In this document: positions 1 to 9,715 of the stretch, piece after piece
Layout of the letters: every line of letters starts with the position of its first letter
Numbering within the stretch: position 1 is the stretch's first letter
Origin: Sindora glabra
Lineage: Eukaryota > Streptophyta > Magnoliopsida > Fabales > Fabaceae
Assembly (NCBI GenBank): GCA_020226215.1
Contig: CM035232.1
Span: forward strand, 59,157,220 to 59,221,219
Direction: 5' to 3'
DNA length: 64,000 nucleotides
Made by a program: the position numbers and the translations under genes
Notes under the pieces: generated by a model
Databases searched by the model: none
Told to the model about the DNA's origin: nothing
Seen by the model: only the letters and a program-made list of their open reading frames with translations

Positions 1-100
1 TATAATGGCCTTAAGATTAAAAATGGTTGCCATGGACATGAACGCAAGGAACTTTTTCGAGGCTACCATGAAAACAATCACCAATACTTTTCTTCAAACC
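1..100 (+). repeat. Edge fragment of a dispersed foldback-family terminus
   Basis: The first ~100 bases resemble the outer arms of the foldback elements at 17.3-22.2 kb. They share the order of 'aagattaaaa', 'atggacatga', 'caaggaac' and 'aatcacc'-like words, in plus orientation. The best partner is the inverted copy ending near 22,165, which also has 'gttgccat'. The element continues off the left edge or is a fragment. The call rests on alignment by eye only. Confidence 0.4.
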
Positions 101-2400
101 TATAATATCAAATGATTAATTGTAATGTTATTGCATAATGTTTGTCCACTTCATCAATGAACATGCAGGTTCTCTAAGTATTTTAACTACATTAAGTCAG
201 AGGAGGCTATTTTCTATGAAATTTATAAATTTAAATATTTTAACTATGACTTTTAAAATATTGGGAGATTTTTTGCACATGAAATATAAGGGAGTTATGT
301 GTACTTTAACCTCATATTGAAATCATTTGTTATTAACATGTAATTTCATTGATGTACCTTTTTTCCCTTATTATTAGATCTTATACTATAATTTATTCTT
401 ATAGTTTTCTTTAACACATAATTTTATCAATATACTTTAGAAAACTTGTTCACCATTATTGTGGCTAGGGTGCTTAATAACAAATATCACTAACACATAA
501 TAAGTAAGGAATAAGCTAACAAAAATAGGGTGGTAATATTAAAAGTAGCTAAAATAGAGGAAAAAAAGTCAAGTAGTGATAGCTAGATTTTTTGAACTAC
601 AAGAAGCTATTCATTAGCTATATGACGTAGTAAACTATCTAGAAATCCAAGTCATAGATCTTAAAGGACAATCACATTTTAGATCAAACTCAATAACTCA
701 AAGTGGAAAATTATAATTACTATCATTTTAAAGTAAAATTGACAAAGTTGGTATCTATAAAAAAATTGAAAATTTTATGTTGTTTAATTATGGTCATACC
801 TTCCTAGTTCTTTTTAAGAATAAATAAGTGGTGCGAGTATGCTCAATTATGGATGGATTAGACATGTTTCATCTGAATGTATCTAACCTAAAAAAGGCAT
901 AGTATTTGCAGAAAATCTTTAACATTGTCCTTTTTATTTTCAAAATCCTTTGGGACTATAATCATATGATTGTTTAGGCCATCCTACTTGGACAAAACTT
1001 GTAAAACAAGTTACCATGTTTCCACTTTGATTTAATAATTTGCAAGCCTTCCTTATAGATATTAAAAATCACTTCCTATCTCCTTAACATGTTAAAAAGA
1101 TTGGTGATACAAGAGCTATGGAAGAGTTTAAGAGATTATTCACTTTAAAAAAGGAAGTCCTATCTAACAAGTTAATCTTTAAGTGGTCATCGAGCACAAT
1201 GTCCTCTTTCTCAAAGGAACCACACTTTTTCAAGAGATTAAAGGATATATTTGTAGGCACACTTACTCCAGCAATTAAAGTGCAAAAGTGTTTCTTAAGA
1301 CCTATGTATTCAAAAGAAGCTAGCACATAAGCATGGACAACCACCAATAATTGATTATGGACAACCACCAAGAACTATCAGAGGTTAAGTAAGAGTTTGT
1401 TGTTTTTAAGTTTTGTTGTCTTAGTATTATTTTGTGTTTCATCTTTATAGGTTTATTCTTTGTGGTATCATTTGTAATAGGTTTGTCTGCTCTTTTCTTG
1501 TAATTGTTTATTAAGTAATAAAAAATTTGTTAATCATTACTATGTCATAATTAATTTAGATATTTCTATTGGTAATTGTCTAATATGATATCAATTTTTA
1601 TAGTTATGACACAAAATAAAAGAAATAAAACTCTAATTATAAATGACTAAACGTGTCAAATAACATATTTTAACTATGCATATTTTTTTATTCTAGTAGA
1701 TTCATTTCATTATGCTTTTTTTAAATATTTTATTTAAATTGCAATAATTTATCATTTTGATGAATAACTAATTTTTTATGATAGTACATCAAAGTTATTA
1801 ATTCTTTAAACTTACCATCATAAAGACCTACGATCTAATTGAGATATAAAACGAAAATAAGTTTTTTTTAAGGAACATAAGATATTATTTGATCAAAGAG
1901 CTCACAACTTAATAAATAGTTTTTATTACGATATTATGATGGTATAACCATATAAATCTACAAATATTATCCGTATAAGATAATAGCATATAAAATCCTT
2001 TGAATTAATGTATGTGGAGATTTAATTATAAATGAGAAATAAATTTCAAGAGCTTGATTACATGAAAAAGATATAAAGACTAACTTACAAATTACAAAAT
2101 AAAACAAATTATATTATTATAAGAACTAAAAGCTAGCACGGGGTGGATAGTGGAAGATTTTGTAAGAGACCAATCTAATAATTTCATTTTTTGCAAAGGG
2201 TTAAACTTAACAATTTCTTTTTATAAAAGAATTTATTTATGAAACTAGAAAAATTCAAAATTTAAAATCTTAGACTACCAGAGGAGCCTATCTAATTAAA
2301 AAAAATTTATACCTTTTTTGGCCTTTTGTCTAGGATTAAAATTTTTTGAATGTTATTATAATTATTTTTTATTAAAAGTATTATTATGAATATGGTAGAT
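101..2400. other. Unassigned AT-rich DNA with faint retroelement-like words
   Basis: No convincing gene is visible. Around 980-1,040 the plus strand has a short stretch reading LGHPTWTKLVKQV, reminiscent of the copia GAG-pre-integrase 'LGHPS' motif, but it ends in a stop and has no supporting neighbours. A 70-codon open stretch at 1,118-1,330 matches no family I recognise. It is followed by T-rich DNA at 1,380-1,520 that looks like an untranslated region. The rest (1,520-2,400) is low-complexity AT-rich sequence. Confidence 0.5.
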
Positions 2401-2439
2401 TGCTTTGCTGTAGAATTCAGCATATGATTGATAAATTAT

Positions 2440-2815
2440 CTAACCATTGGATATCACTAATAGTATGTGAAGAAACTTGAGGTATCATTGTTTAGAAGTT
2501 TGTTTTAAGTTATATATGAACTTTTTAAGTTAACACATAAGGTGCTATTTTCCTTTCTTTTGGAAACCACCTATGTGATTCATATAAATAGTCTTTGATA
2601 TATTACCATTCAGAAGGCCATCTTTACATCCATCTGATACAGATTTAAATCAAAGTAAGCCACTAATGCCATGATAACTTGAAATGAATCTTTGGTTAAA
2701 ATTGGTGGAAAAGTTTCCTTGTAGTCTATGCATTGCTTATGGGTGTAGCCTTAGTTACCAATCTATCCTTGTACTTCTTGATTTCACCTTGAGCATCCTT
2801 CTTAGTTTAAAAACT
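2440..2815 (-). pseudogene. Ty1/copia reverse transcriptase, truncated
   Basis: Translated on the minus strand in shifting frames, this reads as the N-terminal half of a copia reverse transcriptase. First comes a GEIKKYKDRLVTK block (usual form GxxxRYKARLVAKG), then the IDYKETFPPILTKDSF block. LYQMDVKMAF follows, containing the first catalytic aspartate, and then IYMNHIGGF, LKKFIYNLKQTSKQ and YLKFLHTIS. The second catalytic motif (YVDD) and RNase H are absent: recognisable sequence stops near 2,440. Several frameshifts and stops break it. It is the 3' end of the pol remnant that continues to 5,250. Confidence 0.9.
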
Positions 2816-3539
2816 TATTTGCATTTGACTAACTTACAACCTGTATGAAGTTCTACTAGATCTCACACTTGATTCTTGTGCATTGAAGCCAACCTATCCT
2901 TCATAGCACTCATGCAATTACAATGGTTTGAATTGGGTATGGCTTGAGAAAGGTTGTAGGATTAGTATCATTATTAATATCAAATTCATGCTTTTACAAA
3001 TATACAAAGTAATTAATAGGAATTGTCGATCTACGAGCTTTATGAAATCTCCTCAACGAAATTTCTTCATTTATCTTAGGTAGTTCAACATTTTCTAGTA
3101 TTAGCTATACTAGATCAACTTGTGGAATAATAAAAGATGACTCCCCCAACAATGGTTCTAGAAGAACAATTGTTCTATCTTTACTAAAATCCACGATACG
3201 TGATATTTGGCTCTTACTATCTAACCATCCTTAAAGAAAATATCTTAATTAGATTCAATTACTCTATTCGTATAAGTTAGATAATAAAATTTGCTTCCCC
3301 TTGAGCCATTGCAGTATATAATGAAGTATCCAATAACAATATTTGAATCAAGTTTTCTTGTGGATAGAATCTATGAATTTAACTTAACTTTGCAACTCGA
3401 GCATGAAAATACCATAAAATAGGCTTCTTATTGTACAATAATTTATAAGAGATTTTAAGCATTTACTTACTAGGAACTTTTAGAATTTATGTTGTTGTTC
3501 TTAATACATCACCCTATTAAAATTTAGGTAGTGAAGGAT

Positions 3540-3960
3540 AGGTCAACATGCATTTCAACATATCCATAAAAGTTTGATTTCTCCTTTCTACAATTCCATT
3601 TTGCTTCGACATTTTAGGCATAGTGTAACTTGCTTGAATTTCACACTTTTGTAGGTATCTCACAAAAGGGCAAAGGTTTCTTCTTGTTTTATTGTACCTA
3701 CCATAATACTGAACATTTCTATTTGATTTAGCATATTTTATCTATTTCCCTAATTTTAGCTCAATTGCCACCATGAATTACTTGAAGATTTATAGTGATG
3801 CTGACTTCTCACCGAGCAGCTCTTCCTAACCAAATTTGGAGCAATTATCAATGAATGTGATAAAGTATTTCTAGCCTTCCATAGCATTAGGTGTTATAGG
3901 CCCATTAATGGTAGTGTGAATTAGTTTTAGAATATTTTCTTTTTTATTTCTCTTCTCTTT
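3540..3960 (-). pseudogene. Ty1/copia integrase core fragment
   Basis: The minus strand encodes the copia integrase core: LIHTTINGPI, then KYFITFIDNCSKFG (first core aspartate in the FIDxxSR-type block), then EKSASL. At 3,572-3,610 it has SKQNGIVERRNQT, the invariant block holding the catalytic glutamate. Stops and frameshifts are present. It lies between the protease remnant (4,123-4,540) and the reverse-transcriptase remnant, the normal copia order PR-IN-RT. The link DNA at 2,820-3,540 is the variable hinge and can no longer be read as protein. Confidence 0.9.
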
Positions 3961-4122
3961 TCTAGCTTCAGCTATAAATTTAACCTTAATATAGTTCACA
4001 TAGGATCCAAAATCTGAAAAGTCCAAATCATAAAGTACTTCCTCCTTTAGAAATTTTTGAATTCTTTCTTAAGAAATGTGTCCCAATCATTTATACCATA
4101 ACATTAAGGAGCTTTCATTGAT

Positions 4123-4540
4123 TTAACATCTTTTCCTACCAATGATAAGGTTTATTAAGTTTATAAAATTAGGATCTAAATCAATCTTATATAAACCATT
4201 ATGCACAAAACTAATATCCACAAACGAGGATTCATAAAGCAATTTAACTTTTTCATTTTCAAAATAACCAAAATATCTAACAAAATCCAAAGTAACAACT
4301 AAAATTAAATCCCTTCTCATAAAAGGTACATAAACTACATTATTTAGTAATAACTCATGTCTAGTTTTCAACTTTAACTTAACTGATCTTATATACTCCA
4401 CTTTAACTCTATCCCTATCTCCAAGTCTCACAATTAACTTTCCTTCATATAGCTTCTTCAAATTTGTCAATGCTTGAAAATAATTAGTGACATAAATAGT
4501 TGTATTAGTATCTAACCATCAAGAGTTGAATGACACATCA
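4123..4540 (-). pseudogene. Ty1/copia protease and GAG-pre-integrase fragment
   Basis: A 115-codon minus-strand open stretch (4,470-4,123) follows a protease start reading WLDTNTTIYVT, where functional elements have W-[IL]-D-[ST]-G-A. The catalytic aspartate survives (near 4,510), but the glycine is replaced by asparagine. Next come LNNVVYVPFMRRDLI (usual 'LYVPxxxRNLIS') and HNGLYKIDLD, typical of the pre-integrase region. The stretch is open only because few stops happen to fall here; it has no start of its own and is part of a broken polyprotein. Confidence 0.88.
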
Positions 4541-4599
4541 ACAATATTTGATTCAAAATAGATTAGAGCTAGATGAGTACCTTTATTTTTCTTCTTAAC

Positions 4600-5250
4600 T
4601 TATTTCTTATATTTAAAAAGCAATTTGCTTTCTTATGTCCATACTTCTTGTAAAACTTGTAGTTACCTTTAAATTAGGCCTTATTTGGTTTATAGTGTTG
4701 TTGACTACTAGATTCATCTTTCTCATTTTTCTTCCTTCCATGATTGTAATGACTTTTATTATATTTCTAATTAACCCTTACACCATGATCTAAATTTATG
4801 CCATATGAAGCATAGTTTACGAACTAAGCCTTACTCTTTTTCATATCTTCCTCAGCTTATGTAATGATTAAGATGAGCTTGTTGATGGTCCATTCTATTT
4901 TTTTAGTATTATAAGATATCTTTAGAATATCAAATTAAGATGAGACAGACTCCAGCACATGCCAAATTAAATAACTTTCTTCCATATGGACTTGTATAGT
5001 TTTTAGCTTGTAGTAATTGACTAGTCTCAAAATATGCTCTTTCACCTTCATAATACTATTGTACATAGATTTCTAAAGCAACAAAGATAATTTCCCTTCT
5101 CAAACTTATCAAAATTCTTATATTTTTTAGCTACAAAATCTATGAACATTTTTGCATTGGTTATTTTAGTAATACTCTTTTTTATAGTTTTATCTATCAT
5201 GTACTTCATTACTATTAAACACATGCTATTAAAATAGGTCTACTTTTTGA
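4600..5250 (-). pseudogene. Ty1/copia gag remnant with degenerate zinc knuckle
   Basis: The minus strand at about 4,620-4,675 reads YKFYKKYGHKKANC, the CX2CX4HX4C nucleocapsid knuckle with its first two cysteines changed to tyrosine (TGY to TAY, a G-to-A change on the element strand). DNA upstream, to about 5,250, fits a copia gag by position and by scattered words but is heavily frameshifted. It precedes the protease remnant directly, in normal order. Confidence 0.7.
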
Positions 5251-5285
5251 TGATGATTTCTCCAATCTATTATAAATTCAGTATT

Positions 5286-5316
5286 AATCTAAGGCTCTAT
5301 CTCCCTATGCTAGATT
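5286..5316 (-). other. Degenerate copia primer-binding site and start of 5' LTR
   Basis: Plus strand 'aaggctctatctccctatgc' resembles the reverse complement of the initiator-Met tRNA primer site common in plant copia (tggctctgatacca). It is followed at once by 'tgctagatt', which would be the LTR border of a minus-strand element. The match is imperfect and no second LTR was found near 2 kb, so the element is probably truncated at its 3' end. Confidence 0.45.
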
Positions 5317-5812
5317 AAAATAAGAGATTGTGAGATTCGATTTTAACGATTCACCCTAATCCTTATAATTTATCCACTAAGTGTCTTAATCACATTTACT
5401 TGCATAGGTAGAGAAGTTGATAAAATAAATTTAAAATATTAATGTATATTTAACTTTAATCATGCTAGAAATTTCATTAAGTAAATTATGCAATTAAATT
5501 CACCATTATACTATAAGGCCCAATACCAATAGGGCATTAAAGGTCCTACAATATAATATAAAGATTAAATATCATATTCTTAAAATTTAAGACCGATAGG
5601 GTAATAAAAATTTTAGAAATATAATATTTATTCTTACACTTATATTATCACCAACAAATTGCATTAATAATATTATATTAATAGAATATTAAAATATTAT
5701 TAATATGATACTTTCTTTAGTCTAACTACCACTTTATTAAAAAGAATAAAATTTAATGCAATTAGGCCTATGATGAGTGGGCTTACAATTATACAAAATT
5801 TTATGATATAAT
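5317..5812 (-). repeat. Probable 5' LTR remnant of the 2.4-5.3 kb copia element
   Basis: AT-rich non-coding DNA lies directly upstream of the gag remnant and the degenerate primer site, where the 5' LTR should be. The outer border is not visible, because the MULE end begins about 5,815. No matching copy occurs in 1,500-2,440, so the partner LTR is missing. Confidence 0.4.
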
Positions 5813-6237
5813 ATAGGGCAAAAATTAAGCCAGTACCATTATGTGTAATTTATTACAGCGCAGTACCACAAGCGAGCTTTCTTTCAACTAAATGCAACCA
5901 TAAGTTAAGATTTACCAAAATGCCTATAAACAAAATGACACACCTACTCCACATTTCAGGAACACTAAAAGTCCCAAAACAAAAATAGAGAACTAGTGAA
6001 GCAACCCGGGAGAAGGAATGAAAGCACTATAGAGATCATCGAAAATTGTAGCAATACAACTCATCTAACACTATATCATTAGAAGTCAACATTTCCAGCC
6101 TTTTATCATTTTTCATCTAGTCTAAAATAGTAACAAACGACAAATTGACACGCCAGAATAGGTCATCAACAAGTAAACCCTACATCCTCTTATATGGTTT
6201 GCGTACTCTGATTGTCTTAGCACTAAATTGACTAAAA

Positions 6238-8240
6238 ATGTTACTATTTTCGTCTATGTACCTTTATATATGTATAGTATCTATGTTCAAACGAAACCCT
6301 AGAAGTTAGAATGATGAATGTTTATTGCATGTAACTGTCGCTAAACTTCATGTTTCTGTTAACATAAAAAATAGACACATGGATCACACATGTTCTTTTA
6401 TTTTTTGGGAGCTTGCTGTCATAGATGCAAACATAAACAATTTCACTCTTCTAATAATAAATAGAAACATCAAATACAACATCTTTTTTTTTGGTATAAT
6501 GAACTTCAGTTTTAATTGATGTTGCTATTACATTACTAGTATTGCATTGACTAATATGTTATTTTTAGTTGATATTACTGTTTTATCTAAAAATAGTAAT
6601 ATATAATTTTTTTTCTCAATTTAACTGCTAACCATGCTTGGTTTATCCAATTATTCTATCTTTTGTTGATGTTTCTATTTCTAGATCAAATAGTAACATT
6701 TCATTTTGTAAGAGAAAAATATGTTATGTTTATTTTAAGAAAACAGTTACATGTTGCTTTTTTATCAATCTTTTTCTCAACCATGATTGATTTGTATATT
6801 TCTTACTATAAAAATATAAGTAATCGTGCATTTTAGTCGTTATATTGATTGATGTCTTGTTTTTCGTCAATATTACTATTTTGTTTGAAAACAGTAACAT
6901 GTAGTTTTTTTCTCAATTTGACTGCTAGTCATTATTTGTTTGTCCATTTTATTTTGTTTTTGAATAATGTTAGTATTTCTATATCAAATAGTAACATTTC
7001 ATTAGAGGAAAACAACATATTATTATTTGCTTCTAAAAATAATAACATATTATTTTTTTAACAATAACTAGTATATTATGTTATGCTTCAAACATCCTAG
7101 TGTTACTGTTGATTCTGTGTAAATAGTAACATAATTTTTTGATGATGTTATTATATTGCATGAAACAGTAACATGGTATTATCTAGGTCTCAGTCTCATT
7201 TTTATAGAATTTGACTAAGGAATTTTTTATTATCCCTGAACAGAGAGGTCTCAAAACTCTCAAACAATTAAAAGAGGTTAAAGAAACAACTACCATATAC
7301 CATCAATATAAATCCAATCTACTAGTATGTGTAAGGTAGATTGACAATCTACAATTCAATGATGGCTACAAAAAGGTGCTGTAATGATAACCGCAAAAGG
7401 GTGCTACAATAAAATCCTTTTTGATTTTTAATTAGTGCTCTACTAACGAATAAGTCTGCATCAAGTATTGTGGACAATTGTGAAAGGAATCAAAATTAAT
7501 TTTCTTAATTTTCGTAGTCAACCACAATAAAAGTTAGAGGAAATAACCTTGAGATGAAACAATGACATAAAATAGAAACATGAGCTATTACAAAAGCATG
7601 AAAACACAATATATACATAAATAACATGTCATAGTTTGTTTCTAAAACAAAAACATGGAAAAAACTCATTAGAAATCATCTATATTAGGGAAATAATAAC
7701 TTGTTACTATTTTTTCTTCAAATAGTAACATATTACTATTTGCACAGAGACAGTAACATCAACCAATGAAAATACAAATATACATAAATATCATGTTACT
7801 GATTATTTCTAAAACAAAAACATTGAAAAATCTCAATACAAATCATCTATATTAAGGAAACAATAACATATTACTGTTTTGTCTTCAAACAGTAACATGT
7901 TACTGTTTACATTGAGATAGTAAATCAAGCACTGAAAACATAATATCTACATAAATAACATGTTATTGTTTATTTCTAAAATAGAAACATAAAAAAAACT
8001 CATTACAAATAATCTATATAGGGAAACATTAGCACGTTGTTGTTTTGTCTTCAAATAGTAATATATTACTACTTTCTCGAAAAATAATTACTTCATTAAA
8101 TATCATATTACAACATCATAATAGATGGACATTCAAGTGAAAATGCAAATAAAAGCATTTAATGTTATTGTTTCAAGACCAGACAATAACAAATCATGCG
8201 ATGTTACTATTTTGAATCGAAACAGTAACATCAATCAAAT
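6238..8240. repeat. Array of AGTAACAT / ATGTTACT motifs beside the MULE transposase
   Basis: Roughly two dozen copies of a core motif, best written AAAYAGTAACAT, are scattered in both orientations, many in back-to-back pairs such as 'aacagtaacatgttactgtt'. Good examples fall near 6,690, 6,742, 6,887, 7,126, 7,166, 7,724, 7,752, 7,890 and 8,220. Variants include AGTAATAT and AGTTACAT. Two stretches are higher-order tandem repeats: a ~295-bp unit around 6,594/6,889 and a ~167-bp unit from 7,609 to about 8,085. The motif is much rarer elsewhere in the window, with isolated copies near 8,417 and 9,066 inside the transposase gene. Confidence 0.8.
7609..8085. repeat. ~167-bp tandem repeat, about 2.8 copies
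   Basis: Units start near 7,609, 7,777 and 7,942. Each has 'tacataaata' with an ATGTTACT-type word, then 'tttctaaaa', 'aaacat', 'tctca' or 'ctcat', and 'aatcatctatat'. Each then has a cluster of inverted AGTAACAT motifs separated by 'cttcaaa'. The copies differ from one another by many substitutions, so the array is old. Confidence 0.75.
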
Positions 8241-8250
8241 GGCCAAGAAT

Positions 8251-9360
8251 TCAAAATAAGAAAAAATCACCTTGATTTCCATCCTTGCTAGTAGTTGATA
8301 GGATAACCCCCTTGAACCTAAACTTCAAAAAAATACCATCAATAAACAAAATAGGTTTGCAAAACGTGAATCTTTCAATACAAGTATGAAATACCATAAA
8401 CATCCTTTTGAATCTCCTGTTACTGTCATCCACATCCACTACAATGTAGCTACTTGGATTCACTTTGTTCATAGCAAATACATACTAACTGATTTATTTG
8501 AAGGAGTCATCGAAATCACTAAATACCATACCTTTTGCTTTCTCCATTGCATGCCATGCCTTGTAATATGGAATTACCAATCCATAATTATTTTAAAAAT
8601 GATCTACAACATCACTTGCTGTCAATGATGGAGATCCCCTAACTAAATGCACAGCTAATTCAAAAATTAATTTGGAACCTATCCTTCCTGAAGTTGAATT
8701 GTTTAACACGAGACCGCAGGTGTGATTATTCATTAATTTCTTAATATAGAAAAAATCATTTACCTTAGACAATGAAGCTATAACAGCCCACTCATATCCT
8801 TCCTCGTGTTTCTTTGAGCAAACAGCTGCCACCTTCATTTTTGTATTTCTAATATAATTAAATAAAAAACCTCTCTATATCGAATACTTGCACAATGCAT
8901 TCTTAAACTCATCAACATCACCAAGGAAACTCTGACCAACGTGGTTAACTTACTTGATCATGAATCGGATAATAAAACCCTTGCATTGCTTGAAGAACAC
9001 AGGCTTGGAACTAAGGCACCATTACAGTCCATAAACATCCGAATTAGTAAACTGTCCCTCCGAAATAGTAACATCATTCGAGGGCAAATCTGATGTAGAA
9101 ACCATATTAACACTAACATTCACATATTTCAAGTCCAGAATGTGAATCAATTCAACCATATTTTCTAGTTTTGACTTATTCCTCAGCAAACAAATAGGAT
9201 GGCCAAGAAGAGAATATGACATGAAAAAATCATAGGCAAATAGATCCTTTATCTTCGCACACATCATCTGAACTAGATCATCATAATTTATACCACTGTT
9301 GATCTTCAATAGCATAATTTCATTCTTGCACTTACATAAGAGCAACACACACAGTTCCAT
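8251..9360 (-). pseudogene. MuDR-type MULE transposase, N-terminal two-thirds, broken
   Basis: Reading the minus strand in one frame gives three domains in order. First is an N-terminal region (9,360-9,022) with INYDDLVQMMCAKIKDLF, like the ubiquitin-like start of plant MULE transposases. Second is the MuDR DNA-binding domain (about 8,960-8,640): VGQSFLGDVDEFKNALCKYS, then KMKVAAVCS and NNHTCG. Third is the start of the catalytic domain (8,472-8,251): FKRMFMVFHTC, then PILFIDGIFLK with the first DDE aspartate, then KDGNQG. About five in-frame stops interrupt it, mostly TAA or TAG where glutamine is expected (C-to-T changes). Similarity ends just after KDGNQG, so the remaining catalytic residues and the SWIM zinc finger are missing. 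The motif array begins immediately after. Confidence 0.9.
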
Positions 9361-9715
9361 TGACAGAAAATCTCAATTACGTAATAACAATGCAATCGGA
9401 AAAGAGGAGTGGATCAATGAAGGCAACAATGATCTAAAAGGAATCCAATGATTTAGCCAATTAAATGGATCAAAGAAATCGTGAAATCTTGAAAAATAAA
9501 CAATAAACAAGAATTGATAAGAGGAAACATCAAAATATATTGTCGTGAAAGCTATCCACTAATTGGGAAAAAAGGTTTTTTGGGATTATAATATTCATAA
9601 TTTATAAAACATACACTTATTTGAAATAAAGATAACCTCTACCATCTCTTTGAAAGAAAGTCTAGAAAATAGTACTATAGTGTAATTTACCATATAATAT
9701 AAGCCCAAATAATTT

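Larger units (their letters stand above)
5815..9715 (-). mobile_element. Decayed Mutator-like element (MULE) with motif-array region
   Basis: Extent is set by an imperfect inverted repeat. The left end around 5,840-5,890 ('attacag...agtacc...ctttctttcaa') pairs in inverted orientation with 9,640-9,690 ('ttgaaagaaag...agtactatagtgtaat'). Inside, from right to left, are a minus-strand MuDR-type transposase pseudogene (9,360-8,251) and about 2 kb of non-coding DNA rich in AGTAACAT motifs (6,238-8,240). A third, partly similar inverted terminus lies near 7,365-7,430, so the left part could be a second, nested or rearranged copy. No target duplication could be fixed. The transposase identity is firm; the borders are tentative. 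Confidence 0.65.

Noticed and set aside
980..1040. Copia GAG-pre-integrase-like LGHP peptide on the plus strand
   Set aside because: Only about 20 codons, with no integrase, protease or reverse transcriptase traces on the same strand nearby.
6325..7061. 64- and 70-codon plus-strand frames inside the motif array
   Set aside because: They are built from the repeated AGTAACAT/ATGTTACT units and T-rich spacers, not from coding sequence.
7609..8085. CRISPR-like array
   Set aside because: Units are long, diverged tandem repeats without unique spacers, in plant nuclear DNA.
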